From assembly GCF_016757755.1 (NCBI RefSeq), contig NZ_CP068437.1, positions 1,550,001-1,614,000 of the forward strand: DNA of 64,000 bases. The letters are read 5' to 3'. This document shows positions 46,001-54,821 of this stretch, one piece after another. Positions within the stretch are counted from its first letter, which is position 1, and each line of letters opens with the position of its first letter. The notes under the pieces are model-generated. The model made no database searches. It was given only the letters and a program-made list of their open reading frames with translations, and was not told where the DNA came from. Made by a program: the position numbers and the translations under genes. Source of the DNA: Shewanella sp. KX20019. GTDB taxonomy: Bacteria > Pseudomonadota > Gammaproteobacteria > Enterobacterales > Shewanellaceae.

Positions 46001-46128
46001 GGGCTTTCAACGTCGGGCATTTCACGTACAGATAACTTGCTAAACGAGACAGCACCAAAGACACAAAGCAGTAAGCTTAAAACAATCGCGACGACAGGAC
46101 GTTTTACAGAGACATCGGATAACCACAT
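43024..46128 (-). CDS. RND efflux transporter (HAE1 type), second pump
   Basis: This 1034-residue proton-driven inner-membrane pump begins MWLSDVSVKRPVVAIVLSL and has the periplasmic PDVESPVVTV region, the TM4 relay aspartates in ILSIGLVVDDAIVVVENIF, and the second-half GSESRIAVGTVVFFGM segment. It is more like the MdtB/MexK-style single-pump group than like the AcrB-like pump at the left of the window, whose sequence differs throughout. Its ATG follows the adaptor stop with no gap. Substrates are unknown. Confidence 0.93.
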   Translation of the reverse strand: MWLSDVSVKRPVVAIVLSLLLCVFGAVSFSKLSVREMPDVESPVVTVMTTYDGASATIMESQITTALEDELTGISGVDQIQSVTRNGMSRITVTFFLGWDLTEGVSDVRDAVARAQRRLPDEANDPIVSKDNGTGEPSVYINLSSSIMDRTQLTDYAQRVLEDRFSLISGVSSVDISGGLYKVMYVQLKPELMAGRQVTASDIINVLNQENVETPGGEVRNDTTVMAVRTARLYQKPEDFDYLVLRRSSDGTPVYLKDVANVFIGAENENSTFKSDGVVNISLGVVPQSDANPLEVAQDVHKEVDRIQQFLPEGTKLIVDYDSTVFIDRSIDEVFNTLAITALLVILVLYIFIGQARATLIPAVTVPVSLISAFIAANTFGFSINLLTLMALILSIGLVVDDAIVVVENIFHHIEKGEPPILAAYKGTREVGFAVVATTAVLVMVFLPISFMEGMVGLLFTEFSVMLAVSVIFSSIVALTLTPVLASKLLKANVKPSRFNLWVESLFTRLELFYRRMVSKAVSLRLAAPLVIIACILGSGFLMNKVPAQLAPQEDRGVIFAFIKGAEGTSYNRMAANMEIAEKKLMPLLGQGVVKSFSIQAPAFGGRAGDQTGFVIIQLEDWNERTVNAQQALGVIAKALKGIPDVMVRPMLPGFRGGSSEPVQFVLGGSDYQELFKWATALEEEALYSPILESPEIDYKETTPELVVTVDRERAAELGVSVAEVSETLEVMLGGRSETTFVERGEEYDVYLRGDENSFNSVADLSQIYMRSAKGELITLDTITHIEEVASAQKLSHNNKQKSITLKANLGEGYTLGEALDFLDQKAIEMLPSDISVAYTGESKDFKENQSSVFMVFGLALLVAYLVLAAQFESFINPLVVMFTVPMGVFGGFLGLYLTGQGLNIYSQIGMIMLIGMVTKNGILIVEFANQLRDKGLAIEQAIIDASARRLRPILMTAFTTLIGAIPLIMSTGAGSESRIAVGTVVFFGMAFATFVTLLIIPAMYRLISGATKSPGYVEAQLDKAIAEQELKQQ

Positions 46129-47247
46129 TTAAATGCTACCTCGCGCTTGTTCTGTTTGTTGTTCAGCATCTTTGGCAATTGCTGAATCAGTTACACTATC
46201 AATCTGTAAATCATCGACGCGTAAACCATCACGCATGTTAACCAAGCCTTGTACAACGACTTTATCGCCAATGCTTAGGCCATCGGTGATCAGCACTTCA
46301 TTGTCGATACGGGCGCCTAATGTCACTTTAGTGCGTGTAGCAATGCTCTCTTCGTTAACGACATAGACGAAGCGGTTAGTACCTGAATATTCTAACGCTT
46401 GTACTGGAATGACGGGCTCTGATACGGATGGGAAAACAAGGGTTGCTGACATCATCATGCCGGGCTTTAGGTGGTGATGATGGTTATTAAATTGGACTCG
46501 AACACGCAGATTGAGCGTGTCTTGGTTTACGCGTGAATCGATAGCAGTGACTTCACCGGAAAAATGAGTGTCTGGCCAAGCGCGGCTTGTGGCGACCACG
46601 GTCATGCCAGGGCTTAATTGGGCGAGGTAATGTTCTGGAACTTGTAGATCTAAACGCATACTGGATAGATCATCGAGTGTAATGAGCTCTGTTCCTGCGG
46701 TAACCATTTTTCCTTGGCTAAAGTCGACTAATCCTGCGGTACCAGAGAATGGAGCGCTTAAGTAGTGATAATCCAAGTCAGCTTGGGCGGCGGCGAGTCT
46801 TGCTGCTGCCATATCTACATGGGCTTTTTGTGCATCAATTTCGGTCTGGGTAATGGCATTACGGCTAATCAGTTTTGAAAATTCTGCGAGTTTACGCTTT
46901 TCATCTGCTAGGTATGAGGCGGCTTCTGCTAGCGCGGCTTGTGCTTTTGCATCATCAAGTTGGATCAGTAGTTGGCCTTCGCTTACGTCTTGATCTGAAT
47001 TGACGTTTATCGCACGTATTTTTCCGGCTATTTGCGGCGCTATAAAGACCGACTGCTCAGCATCAAGTTTACCCACAAGCGATAGTGACTGAGCTAACTC
47101 ATGTTGCTCAACAATGCCGGTGATCACAGGGACGGTGCGAACGGCTCGCTCTTTTGTATCAGGCCTTTTAGCTTCTGATAAGCTGCTATAGGTTAGTGTT
47201 CCTGCCACGATAAGAAAGATAGGAATAAGGAAAAAAGATGTTTTCAT
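46129..47247 (-). CDS. RND efflux periplasmic adaptor, second pump
   Basis: The 372-residue membrane-fusion protein has an N-terminal membrane anchor or signal (about 1-20) without a lipobox cysteine. A biotinyl-lipoyl half (GKIRAINVNSDQDVSEGQLLIQLDD), a short coiled-coil hairpin (about 108-150), the second lipoyl half (FSGTAGLVDFSQGKMVTAGT) and beta-barrel domains follow. The end has LSIGDKVVVQGLVNMRDG. Its TAA is immediately followed by the pump ATG, so the two are translationally coupled. No outer-membrane channel gene is adjacent. Confidence 0.92.
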   Translation of the reverse strand: MKTSFFLIPIFLIVAGTLTYSSLSEAKRPDTKERAVRTVPVITGIVEQHELAQSLSLVGKLDAEQSVFIAPQIAGKIRAINVNSDQDVSEGQLLIQLDDAKAQAALAEAASYLADEKRKLAEFSKLISRNAITQTEIDAQKAHVDMAAARLAAAQADLDYHYLSAPFSGTAGLVDFSQGKMVTAGTELITLDDLSSMRLDLQVPEHYLAQLSPGMTVVATSRAWPDTHFSGEVTAIDSRVNQDTLNLRVRVQFNNHHHHLKPGMMMSATLVFPSVSEPVIPVQALEYSGTNRFVYVVNEESIATRTKVTLGARIDNEVLITDGLSIGDKVVVQGLVNMRDGLRVDDLQIDSVTDSAIAKDAEQQTEQARGSI

Positions 47248-47568
47248 GAATGATTACTTAAGGCCGCCAAAGTTGGGTGTATTTTAAGAAAAAAACACGC
47301 CTAGTAGGGTAAAGCAATGTAAAGTAAGGAAAATTAGCATTTAATTATTTACATGTCACTTACGTTCGCCTCAGCTTGTTAACATTATATCCGATCTGTT
47401 TTATTTCTATTTTCATTTGTCGCGCTAAAACATGAGTTCAACGGACATAAACAGCAATATTTGTCGATTACGATTTGTATGTATGAAGAGCTTAGTTGCA
47501 ATTAGCACCAGTCGGTTACTCAGTTGTAATTAACCGACCGGTGCTTGGAATTGATTGTAAGTGATAGA
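47248..47568. other. Intergenic stretch with a hairpin after the phosphatase gene
   Basis: The hairpin at 47505-47544 has arms GCACCAGTCGGTTA and TAACCGACCGGTGC with one mismatch and probably terminates the phosphatase gene. The left part should contain the promoter of the RND operon. No gene is present. Confidence 0.55.
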
Positions 47569-48633
47569 TTAAAGGGTTTGGCGACTGCCATCGTATAAGC
47601 CGCGGGTTAGGGCGTTATTTTCAATGAGTAGTAATTCACCTGACTGACCATTTTTAATGCTGCTATCAACCGCAATAACCTTATTGTGAAACAGGCCCAA
47701 TACTCTCTCTTGTGAAGTATGACCAACCACAATTCGTTTTACATTAAAATAGCTAAGGATGGTATCTAGCTCTGGTTCAGTAAACTCTTTTGAAAAGTAA
47801 CCTCTATACCAGGTTGGTCCATTGCCATAGAAAAGAAAATTGAGTAGGTCGTCTTCTTTTAGTACTTTTTTCTCAGTGCCAATATGCTGTCGATAAAGTG
47901 AGTTGGCCTTTGCTAATGTGAGCTCGCGGCTGATCCACTCGCTGCTGATCCCACCATGCATATACAACACGTCGTTGATCTTAATAATGGTGTTCTTACT
48001 TCTTAGCCATTGGCCTATTTCGGTGTCTGCGCCGTAGAGCTTGTCATAGGGGCGATCAATCAGTTTTGCAGCGACATCGTAACGTTGGTGTACATAGCGC
48101 AAATCGCCCCCGAGCACCATTTGTTCATGGTTACCCATTAATAGATGCACCATGCCGCCAGCTTCTCTGGCTTGTTGATCGAGTTGATACATAAACCACA
48201 GTACTTCATTGACTTGATGGCCGCGATCAAAAATGTCGCCGGTCATCACCATGTGACCTTCGCCGAACGCCCACTTACCCTTGTTATCGATAATTTGCTG
48301 ATTTTTCAGCAGAGTGATTAGAACGTCATACTGGCCGTGGACATCGCTTAATGCGACCACTTTTTTTATCTCCGAATAGGTGTCAGGCATGACTTGTTTA
48401 AGGTCATCTGAAAGGATAACCTCAGGCAAATCACCACAATGAGCGGGACGATTCACTTGCTGGCTTACAATAGCGGTAGTCTTGAGCTTACTGTCACAGA
48501 CCCAATAAGCTGTGGTTTGCGCTGGTGCCGGTGTTATCACATAGGGACCGTCAAATTCGGTCACGGACTCTGCTATGGCAAAAGGGCTAAGTAAGGTTAG
48601 TCCCAGTAATGAAAGGCGAAAAATCTTGTTCAT
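47569..48633 (-). CDS. Secreted Shewanella-like PPP-family phosphatase
   Basis: The 354-residue protein has a signal peptide (about 1-21, ending AIA) and a metallophosphoesterase domain of the PPP type. Motifs are LSDVHGQYD (about 96-103), TGDIFDRG (about 131-138), LLMGNHEQM (about 165-172), YMHGGIS and VVGHTSQERV, which together supply the two-metal site. Shewanella-like protein phosphatases (SLP/Shelphs), including a cold-active protein-tyrosine phosphatase, have this build. A phospho-protein substrate in the periplasm or outside the cell is possible; a role in phosphate scavenging is an alternative. Confidence 0.85.
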   Translation of the reverse strand: MNKIFRLSLLGLTLLSPFAIAESVTEFDGPYVITPAPAQTTAYWVCDSKLKTTAIVSQQVNRPAHCGDLPEVILSDDLKQVMPDTYSEIKKVVALSDVHGQYDVLITLLKNQQIIDNKGKWAFGEGHMVMTGDIFDRGHQVNEVLWFMYQLDQQAREAGGMVHLLMGNHEQMVLGGDLRYVHQRYDVAAKLIDRPYDKLYGADTEIGQWLRSKNTIIKINDVLYMHGGISSEWISRELTLAKANSLYRQHIGTEKKVLKEDDLLNFLFYGNGPTWYRGYFSKEFTEPELDTILSYFNVKRIVVGHTSQERVLGLFHNKVIAVDSSIKNGQSGELLLIENNALTRGLYDGSRQTL

Positions 48634-49043
48634 TATTTAGTTCTTCTTATCTGCAGGTGCCAATGAAGACTGAGCGTAATCTTTTGTGGCAAGGTTTTTT
48701 ATTATCCATGGTAATTAGTACTTATTATTCCATTGATTTTTAACCTAGCATCTCATACTTTGAGTTTTTTTGTTGCCCAGGTGAAAATAAGTTGTAGGCG
48801 TTTTTTTGACTCTTGTACTGCTTAACCAAGCAATGAGTGATGAGACGGAAAGTAAGCTATTTGTATCGTTGGGTATTGGTAAGTTAAATATCGAATTTCG
48901 ACTATTCAATTTTTTAATGTGGTTTTGTTTAACGTAATGACTCGGGCTACATGCACTTTTGCTATTTAGAAAAGGTCATCAGCTGGAGGTAATGGAATGC
49001 GAGAAAACAGAGGCCGAAGCCTCTGTTTTAAACTGTTATTAAT
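48634..49043. other. Intergenic stretch between the phosphatase and ettA
   Basis: No gene is supported on either strand. Its right end holds the ettA terminator. Confidence 0.4.
49004..49030 (-). terminator. Intrinsic terminator of ettA
   Basis: The stem AAAACAGAGGC/GCCTCTGTTTT with a CGAA loop has T runs on both sides. Confidence 0.88.
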
Positions 49044-50711
49044 CTATTTAGTCATCCGCTTATACTTCAAACGATGGGGCTCAACAACGTCAGTACCCAA
49101 GGTGTCCTTTAACCAGGTTGAGTACTCGGTGTAGTTGCCTTCGTAGAAGTTAACTTTACCTTCATCGCGATAATCAAGAATGTGTGTTGCGATGCGGTCG
49201 AGGAACCAACGGTCATGAGAAATGACCATCGCGCAACCTGGGAACTCAAGCAGGGCTTCTTCTAGCGCTCGCAGTGTTTCAACATCTAAGTCGTTAGTAG
49301 GTTCATCGAGTAACAATACGTTACCACCGGCCTGTATCAACTTTGCCAAATGTACTCGATTGCGTTCACCACCAGATAAAGTCCCAATGATCTTTTGTTG
49401 ATCTGCGCCACGGAAATTGAAGCGGCCAACGTAGGCGCGGCTAGGAATTTCAGTGTTGTTGATCCGCATGATGTCTTGACCATCTGAGATCTCTTGCCAA
49501 ACGGTATTCTTATCATTCATTGAATCACGGAACTGCTCTACAGATGCAATCTGTACCGATTCACCAATTTCAACGCTGCCGCTGTCTGGTTGTTCTGCAC
49601 CGGAGATCATTTTGAACAGTGTTGATTTACCCGCACCGTTGGCACCGATGATGCCGACAATCGCGCCTTTAGGCACTGAAAAGCTTAAATCGTCGATCAG
49701 TACTCGGTCGCCATAAGATTTTGTTAGGTTATTAATTTCAATAACCTTATCCCCTAGACGTGGTCCTGGTGGAATAAACAGCTCGTTGGTTTCGTTACGC
49801 TTTTGATAGTCATTAGTATTAAGCTCTTCAAAGCGAGCCATACGCGCTTTGCCTTTAGACTGACGTCCTTTAGCACCTTGGCGCACCCACTCAAGCTCTT
49901 TAGCTATCGTCTTTTGACGGGCACTTTGAGTGGCTGATTCTTGTTGCAAACGAGCATCTTTCTGTTCTAACCATGAAGAGTAGTTACCCTCCCACGGGAT
50001 CCCTTCACCACGGTCGAGTTCCAAAATCCAACCAGCAGCATTATCAAGGAAATATCTATCGTGGGTAATTGCCACAACAGTGCCGGCGTAATCTTGTAAA
50101 AAGCGCTCTAACCACGCAACAGACTCGGCGTCTAAGTGGTTGGTTGGCTCATCAAGTAGCAGCATGTCTGGCTTTTCAAGCAGTAATCGACAAATCGCGA
50201 CGCGGCGGCGCTCACCACCAGAGAGTACTTCAATCTTTTCATCCCAATCAGGCAGGCGTAGAGCATTAGCTGCTCGCTCTAGCACCACATCAAGATTATG
50301 AGCATCTTGTGATTGAATAATAGCTTCAAGTTGACCCTGCTCTTTCGCGAGTGCATCAAAATCGGCATCAGGTTCAGCGTAAAGCGCATAAACCTCATCT
50401 AAGCGAGTCAATGCATTTTTTGCATCCGACACCGCTTCTTCGAGTGCTTCACGTACAGTTTGGCTTGGATCTAGCTTTGGTTCCTGCGGTAAGTAACCAA
50501 TTTTAAGATCTTGCATTGGTCGTGCTTCGCCCTCAATTTCAGTATCGAGGCCGGCCATTATACGCAGCAGGGTAGATTTACCCGAGCCGTTGAGCCCTAA
50601 CACACCAATTTTGGCACCTGGGAAAAAACTTAAGGAGATATCTTTTAGAATTTGCTTTTTAGGCGGAACAATCTTGCCCACTCTAAGCATGCTATATACA
50701 AACTGCGCCAT
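49044..50711 (-). CDS. ettA: Energy-dependent translational throttle protein EttA (ABC-F)
   Basis: This ABC-F ATPase binds the ribosomal E site and gates entry into elongation according to ATP/ADP level. The start at MAQFVYSM gives 555 residues, the same as E. coli EttA; an ATG four codons upstream is rejected because it overlaps the GAG ribosome binding site. There are two ABC domains. The first has Walker A GLNGSGKST and LSGGERRRVA with LLLDEPTNHLDAE. The second has GANGAGKST and LSGGERNRVHLA with LLLDEPTNDLDVE. The basic P-site tRNA interaction linker lies between them (KGRQSKGKARMARFEEL). Confidence 0.95.
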   Translation of the reverse strand: MAQFVYSMLRVGKIVPPKKQILKDISLSFFPGAKIGVLGLNGSGKSTLLRIMAGLDTEIEGEARPMQDLKIGYLPQEPKLDPSQTVREALEEAVSDAKNALTRLDEVYALYAEPDADFDALAKEQGQLEAIIQSQDAHNLDVVLERAANALRLPDWDEKIEVLSGGERRRVAICRLLLEKPDMLLLDEPTNHLDAESVAWLERFLQDYAGTVVAITHDRYFLDNAAGWILELDRGEGIPWEGNYSSWLEQKDARLQQESATQSARQKTIAKELEWVRQGAKGRQSKGKARMARFEELNTNDYQKRNETNELFIPPGPRLGDKVIEINNLTKSYGDRVLIDDLSFSVPKGAIVGIIGANGAGKSTLFKMISGAEQPDSGSVEIGESVQIASVEQFRDSMNDKNTVWQEISDGQDIMRINNTEIPSRAYVGRFNFRGADQQKIIGTLSGGERNRVHLAKLIQAGGNVLLLDEPTNDLDVETLRALEEALLEFPGCAMVISHDRWFLDRIATHILDYRDEGKVNFYEGNYTEYSTWLKDTLGTDVVEPHRLKYKRMTK

Positions 50712-50961
50712 TTTATTTCTCATTGACTGGGATTGGCTGCAATTCTACTCGAATCGCGGCTTAACTTAAATCTGAACTTTGTCTTAGGGGTCTGCAGTTC
50801 AATAAAAGTATTGTCTCAAATTGCGGGATTTGCTGATATTTCAGCTGAATTTATGTAACATCAGCGTAACAGTTGTTAACGTAAAAATGTGGCCGAGTTC
50901 AAAGAGAGCTGCAGTAACGATTGTGTGATAGCAATCTGATTGGTTAATTTAAGGGAATAAA

Positions 50962-52623
50962 TTGAAAATTCAAAAGTATGCAGTATTCGTTACTGTTATT
51001 TTTGCTCTCAAGGCGCCTGCGTGGGCGGATGAAGCAGATTTGACAGGAAGTTTGGTGTCGGCAAGGTTATCTGTGCAAGCGCCTGTAGTGACTTCTCTAC
51101 CTGCATCTAATACAAGTTCACACTCCAATTTTGCAATGTTAATGGCTTCTTCAGCCCACACTTCTGCAGCTATTACTCGTGAGTCACAAAGCGATCCCGC
51201 AATTACATTACCGCAACTAATTGAAAAAGATTGGTGGGGAGCATTAGCTGAAATTAGTGTCGTTTTAGTTGTCGGTGAGCTGCTGTATAAATCCGGTGAA
51301 GAGAGCATGAAAGAGGATTTTGATTACGAGATTGAAGGCAACACTGGACAGTATTTTGTTGATCGCATTGTCACGACTGAATCATGGAAGCTTGATGATA
51401 ATGAAGTCGGCATGAATTGGGGACACGCTTACGCCGGCGCGCTCTACCATCAAGCGTTCCGTAATTATAATTTTAATTATTATGAATCAATGCTTGGTAA
51501 CTTTTTGGCATCAGGTATATGGGAGGTGTTTGCCGAGTATAAAGAGGTCGTCAGTATTAACGATCAAATAGTAACCACTTTTGGTGGTTCAGTATTAGGT
51601 GAAAGCTTGTTCCAACTATCAGAGATGTTGGAGACTAAAGAGGGTTGGCTACCGGCAACCTTTGCTGGAGTATTTAATCCATCAAGAACCATACGTGGCT
51701 GGTTTGGTTACGATTCGCCCAACCGCTTTGACCGAAAAAAAGCTCAAGATCAATTCGACATTTACAGTGGTATTTTATATTCGACTAAGGATGTGGCTGA
51801 TATTTCCACCACGACTATGCTGCTTGGTATTGAAGCCAGCATTGACAGCGTACAGGGGCAATACGATTCCTTGTCTGCAACACCTAGCTTAGTAGAGCTT
51901 GATATGGAACTAGGTGTCTCTGAAGAGGGGGTTGAAGATTGGCAGCTGTCATCATCACTCTTTTTAGGGGGTTACACTGACGAGGCGAAGCCAATAGCGG
52001 GCTCACGTGACTCCTGGGGGCATAGCTGGTTTGTCGGCCCATCCATGGGAGTTGAATACAGTAGTTTAGGCCAGGAAGATGAAGAGGGCTTCTACGCTGC
52101 TATAAATGTTATTGGCTTATCTGTTGGCGGTGAATGGCAAAATTCGGATGTTAATATCAGCGTTCGCGGTGATATTTTTGCTGATTTTAGTATGGTTAAA
52201 CCCTTTGCCAGTAAAGATTACCGTGCCTCAGGTGGACAGTTTTGGGGGACTAAATCTGTACTTTGGGAGGGCGGTTATGCTTATGCCTTAGGTCACACCG
52301 CAAAAGTGAAAGTTGAAGCTAGTTATAGAGATCTACTGTTAGGCTTAAAAGTCACCTCGCAGCGTTGGGATTCTATTGATGATAAAGAGTTTAATCGCAG
52401 CAGTGAATGGAATCCTAATAAGAGCGATTTAGACTTTAAAGATAGCCGTGATCGATACGAAGCTTACCTTGAAGTACCCATTACTAGAGCCTTTGGTGTG
52501 AGTATGCACCATGAACGAATTGACCGCAGTGGCACTTTAGCTGGGATTGATAATCGTAATGTTTTTTATCGCAATGATGATAGTGAAAGCCGCACGAGCA
52601 TACGGTTAGCTTATCGATACTAG
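50962..52623 (+). CDS. DUF3943 outer-membrane protein
   Basis: The product of 553 residues starts at a TTG that has AAGGGA five bases upstream. It carries a signal peptide (about 1-22, ending AWA) and a low-complexity Ser/Ala region. A DUF3943 domain follows, with WGHAYAGALYHQAFRNYNFNYYESMLGNF and the WEVFAEYKEVVSINDQIVTTFGG segment. The rest is made of alternating beta strands and ends in the aromatic-terminated IRLAYRY, typical of an outer-membrane barrel. Function is unknown. It is preceded by 250 bases of non-coding sequence and looks monocistronic. Confidence 0.82.
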   Translation: MKIQKYAVFVTVIFALKAPAWADEADLTGSLVSARLSVQAPVVTSLPASNTSSHSNFAMLMASSAHTSAAITRESQSDPAITLPQLIEKDWWGALAEISVVLVVGELLYKSGEESMKEDFDYEIEGNTGQYFVDRIVTTESWKLDDNEVGMNWGHAYAGALYHQAFRNYNFNYYESMLGNFLASGIWEVFAEYKEVVSINDQIVTTFGGSVLGESLFQLSEMLETKEGWLPATFAGVFNPSRTIRGWFGYDSPNRFDRKKAQDQFDIYSGILYSTKDVADISTTTMLLGIEASIDSVQGQYDSLSATPSLVELDMELGVSEEGVEDWQLSSSLFLGGYTDEAKPIAGSRDSWGHSWFVGPSMGVEYSSLGQEDEEGFYAAINVIGLSVGGEWQNSDVNISVRGDIFADFSMVKPFASKDYRASGGQFWGTKSVLWEGGYAYALGHTAKVKVEASYRDLLLGLKVTSQRWDSIDDKEFNRSSEWNPNKSDLDFKDSRDRYEAYLEVPITRAFGVSMHHERIDRSGTLAGIDNRNVFYRNDDSESRTSIRLAYRY

Positions 52624-52947
52624 GTGAAAAGTGTAACTCGCTCTAGGTGGTCAATAGAACATCGACATTCTGCATGCCACTATCGGCGAATAAAGGCAGA
52701 TGAGCCGGATTATTTATAGAACAGAGTTTTCTGTATTTTTATCCCAAGGTAATGAATCGATAGATTAAAGGCGTTTTTTCTATGTAATACAATCGCTGAG
52801 CAAGTTTACCGTGGAGATTTGCTCTTTATCAAATGTCGTTCATGGATAATTGCAAGTAATTTCATGTTTCTAATGCTGGGATTGTGATCAATTGCGCTGT
52901 ATCATACCGCGCAACCCTACTATAAGAATTTACAGCTGGAGTGAATA
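52624..52947 (+). promoter_or_regulatory. glyA upstream region with a likely promoter
   Basis: No gene is present. Near the right end, GTATCATACCGC (52899-52910) contains a TATCAT -10-like element with an extended TG, 22 bases after GGGAT. The same 12-mer and a GGGAT at nearly the same distance occur upstream of ribH. I found no PurR box by eye. Confidence 0.45.
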
Positions 52948-54204
52948 ATGCTGAAAAAAGACATGAATATCGCGGATTACGATCCACAATTGTTTGCAGC
53001 GATTGAAGATGAAACTCGTCGTCAAGAAGAGCACATCGAACTCATTGCTTCAGAAAACTACACTAGCCCTCGCGTTTTTGAAGCTCAAGGTTCTCAGCTT
53101 ACTAACAAGTATGCTGAAGGTTACCCTGGTAAGCGTTATTACGGTGGTTGTGAGCATGTTGATATTGTTGAAGAGCTCGCTATCTCTCGTGCCAAAGAGT
53201 TGTTTGGCGCAACGTATGCTAACGTTCAACCACACTCTGGTTCACAAGCTAACGCTGCCGTATTTATGGCGCTACTTCAAGGTGGCGATACTGTACTCGG
53301 TATGAGCCTTGCTCACGGTGGTCATTTGACTCACGGCTCACATGTTAGCTTCTCTGGTAAGCTTTATAATGCTGTTCAGTACGGTATTGACGAATCAACT
53401 GGTAAGATTGATTACGCTGAAGTTGAACGTTTAGCGGTTGAACATCAACCTAAGATGATCATTGCTGGTTTCAGCGCATACTCAGGTATTGTTGATTGGG
53501 GCAAGTTCCGTGAAATCGCTGATAAAATAGGTGCTTACCTATTCGTTGATATGGCTCACGTAGCGGGTCTTGTTGCTGCTGGTATCTATCCAAATCCACT
53601 CCCACACGCCCATGTTGTTACTACGACTACGCATAAGACCTTAGCGGGTCCTCGTGGTGGTTTGATCCTTTCTGCTATTGATGATGAAGCGATTTACAAA
53701 AAGCTTAACTCAGCAGTATTCCCTGGTGGTCAAGGTGGTCCTTTGATGCATGTTATCGCTGCTAAAGCGGTTGCATTTAAAGAAGCACTAGACCCAGAGT
53801 TCACGACTTACCAAGAGCAAGTTGTCGTAAACGCAAAAGCAATGGCACGCACGTTTATCGAACGTGGTTATGATGTTGTTTCTGGCGGTACTGATAACCA
53901 CCTATTCTTGCTTGATCTAATCAGCAAAGATATTACCGGTAAAGAAGCTGATGCAGCGCTCGGTAATGCCAACATTACCGTCAACAAAAACTCAGTGCCT
54001 AATGACCCACGCTCACCGTTTGTGACATCGGGCCTGCGTATTGGTTCTCCAGCCGTTACCCGTCGTGGTTTTGGTGAGGACGAATCTGTGCAGTTGACTA
54101 ACTGGATGTGTGATGTGCTTGATGACATTTCAGATCTTGCAGTTAGCGAGCGAGTAAAGTCGCAGGTTCTTGAATTGTGCGCTAAGTTCCCTGTTTACGG
54201 TTAA
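52948..54204 (+). CDS. glyA: Serine hydroxymethyltransferase
   Basis: This PLP enzyme converts serine and tetrahydrofolate to glycine and methylene-tetrahydrofolate, the main one-carbon source. The 418-residue protein (E. coli 417) has IELIASENYTSPRV near the N-terminus, YPGKRYYGGCEHVD, the PLP-lysine motif VVTTTTHKTLAGPRGG, and the C-terminal VTSGLRIGSPAVTRRGFGEDE. CTGGAGTG precedes the ATG. Codon use is strongly biased, as expected for a highly expressed gene. A terminator separates it from nrdR. Confidence 0.97.
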   Translation: MLKKDMNIADYDPQLFAAIEDETRRQEEHIELIASENYTSPRVFEAQGSQLTNKYAEGYPGKRYYGGCEHVDIVEELAISRAKELFGATYANVQPHSGSQANAAVFMALLQGGDTVLGMSLAHGGHLTHGSHVSFSGKLYNAVQYGIDESTGKIDYAEVERLAVEHQPKMIIAGFSAYSGIVDWGKFREIADKIGAYLFVDMAHVAGLVAAGIYPNPLPHAHVVTTTTHKTLAGPRGGLILSAIDDEAIYKKLNSAVFPGGQGGPLMHVIAAKAVAFKEALDPEFTTYQEQVVVNAKAMARTFIERGYDVVSGGTDNHLFLLDLISKDITGKEADAALGNANITVNKNSVPNDPRSPFVTSGLRIGSPAVTRRGFGEDESVQLTNWMCDVLDDISDLAVSERVKSQVLELCAKFPVYG

Positions 54205-54231
54205 CCTTAAGCGTTAAATCAGGTAAACTTT

Positions 54232-54258
54232 AATGGCCGCATTTATGCGGCCATTTTT
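54232..54258 (+). terminator. Intrinsic terminator of glyA
   Basis: The stem AATGGCCGCA/TGCGGCCATT with a short TTTA loop is followed by TTT. Confidence 0.88.
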
Positions 54259-54325
54259 GTTGGCAATTTATAATGATGATTCTAAATCATTAACGAAATA
54301 CTTCTAATACCTGACCGGAGGCCAG

Positions 54326-54775
54326 ATGCATTGTCCATTTTGCAGCGCAACAGACACTAAAGTGATTGATTCGCGACTTGTCGCCGATGGCCATCAGGTA
54401 CGTCGCCGCCGGGAGTGTGTGCAATGCCATGAGCGTTACACTACATTTGAAGGTGCTGAACTCGTGATGCCACGGGTAGTGAAACAGGACGGTAGTCGCC
54501 AGCCTTTCGATGAAGAGAAATTGCGCGGCGGCATGCTTAGAGCGGTCGAGAAAAGACCGGTATCTATGGACCAAATAGAGCAGTCTTTAACTAAGATTAA
54601 GTCAATGCTGCGTGCAACAGGTGAGCGTGAAGTTAAATCAGAGCTAATTGGTAACTTAATGATGGACCAATTGGTCAATTTAGACAAAGTTGCTTACATC
54701 CGATTTGCATCCGTTTATCGCGCGTTTGAAGATGTGTCGGAGTTTGGCGAAGCTATTGCGAACTTACAGCAGTAG
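54326..54775 (+). CDS. nrdR: Transcriptional repressor NrdR
   Basis: This regulator represses ribonucleotide reductase genes according to ATP/dATP level. The 149-residue protein (E. coli 149) has an N-terminal zinc ribbon (MHCPFCSATDTKV with the second pair in RRRRECVQCHERY) and an ATP-cone domain (VVKQDGSRQPFDEEKL). GGAGG lies just upstream of the ATG. It is the first gene of the nrdR-rib-nusB cluster, an arrangement common in gammaproteobacteria. Confidence 0.96.
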   Translation: MHCPFCSATDTKVIDSRLVADGHQVRRRRECVQCHERYTTFEGAELVMPRVVKQDGSRQPFDEEKLRGGMLRAVEKRPVSMDQIEQSLTKIKSMLRATGEREVKSELIGNLMMDQLVNLDKVAYIRFASVYRAFEDVSEFGEAIANLQQ

Positions 54776-54821
54776 TACTATCTGCCTATTACCTTATTGA
54801 TTAATCGGAACTCATTTCACT

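Noticed and set aside
52840..52900. CRP site (TGTGATCAATTGCG) upstream of glyA
   Set aside because: The right half-site TCACA is missing; only the left TGTGA matches.
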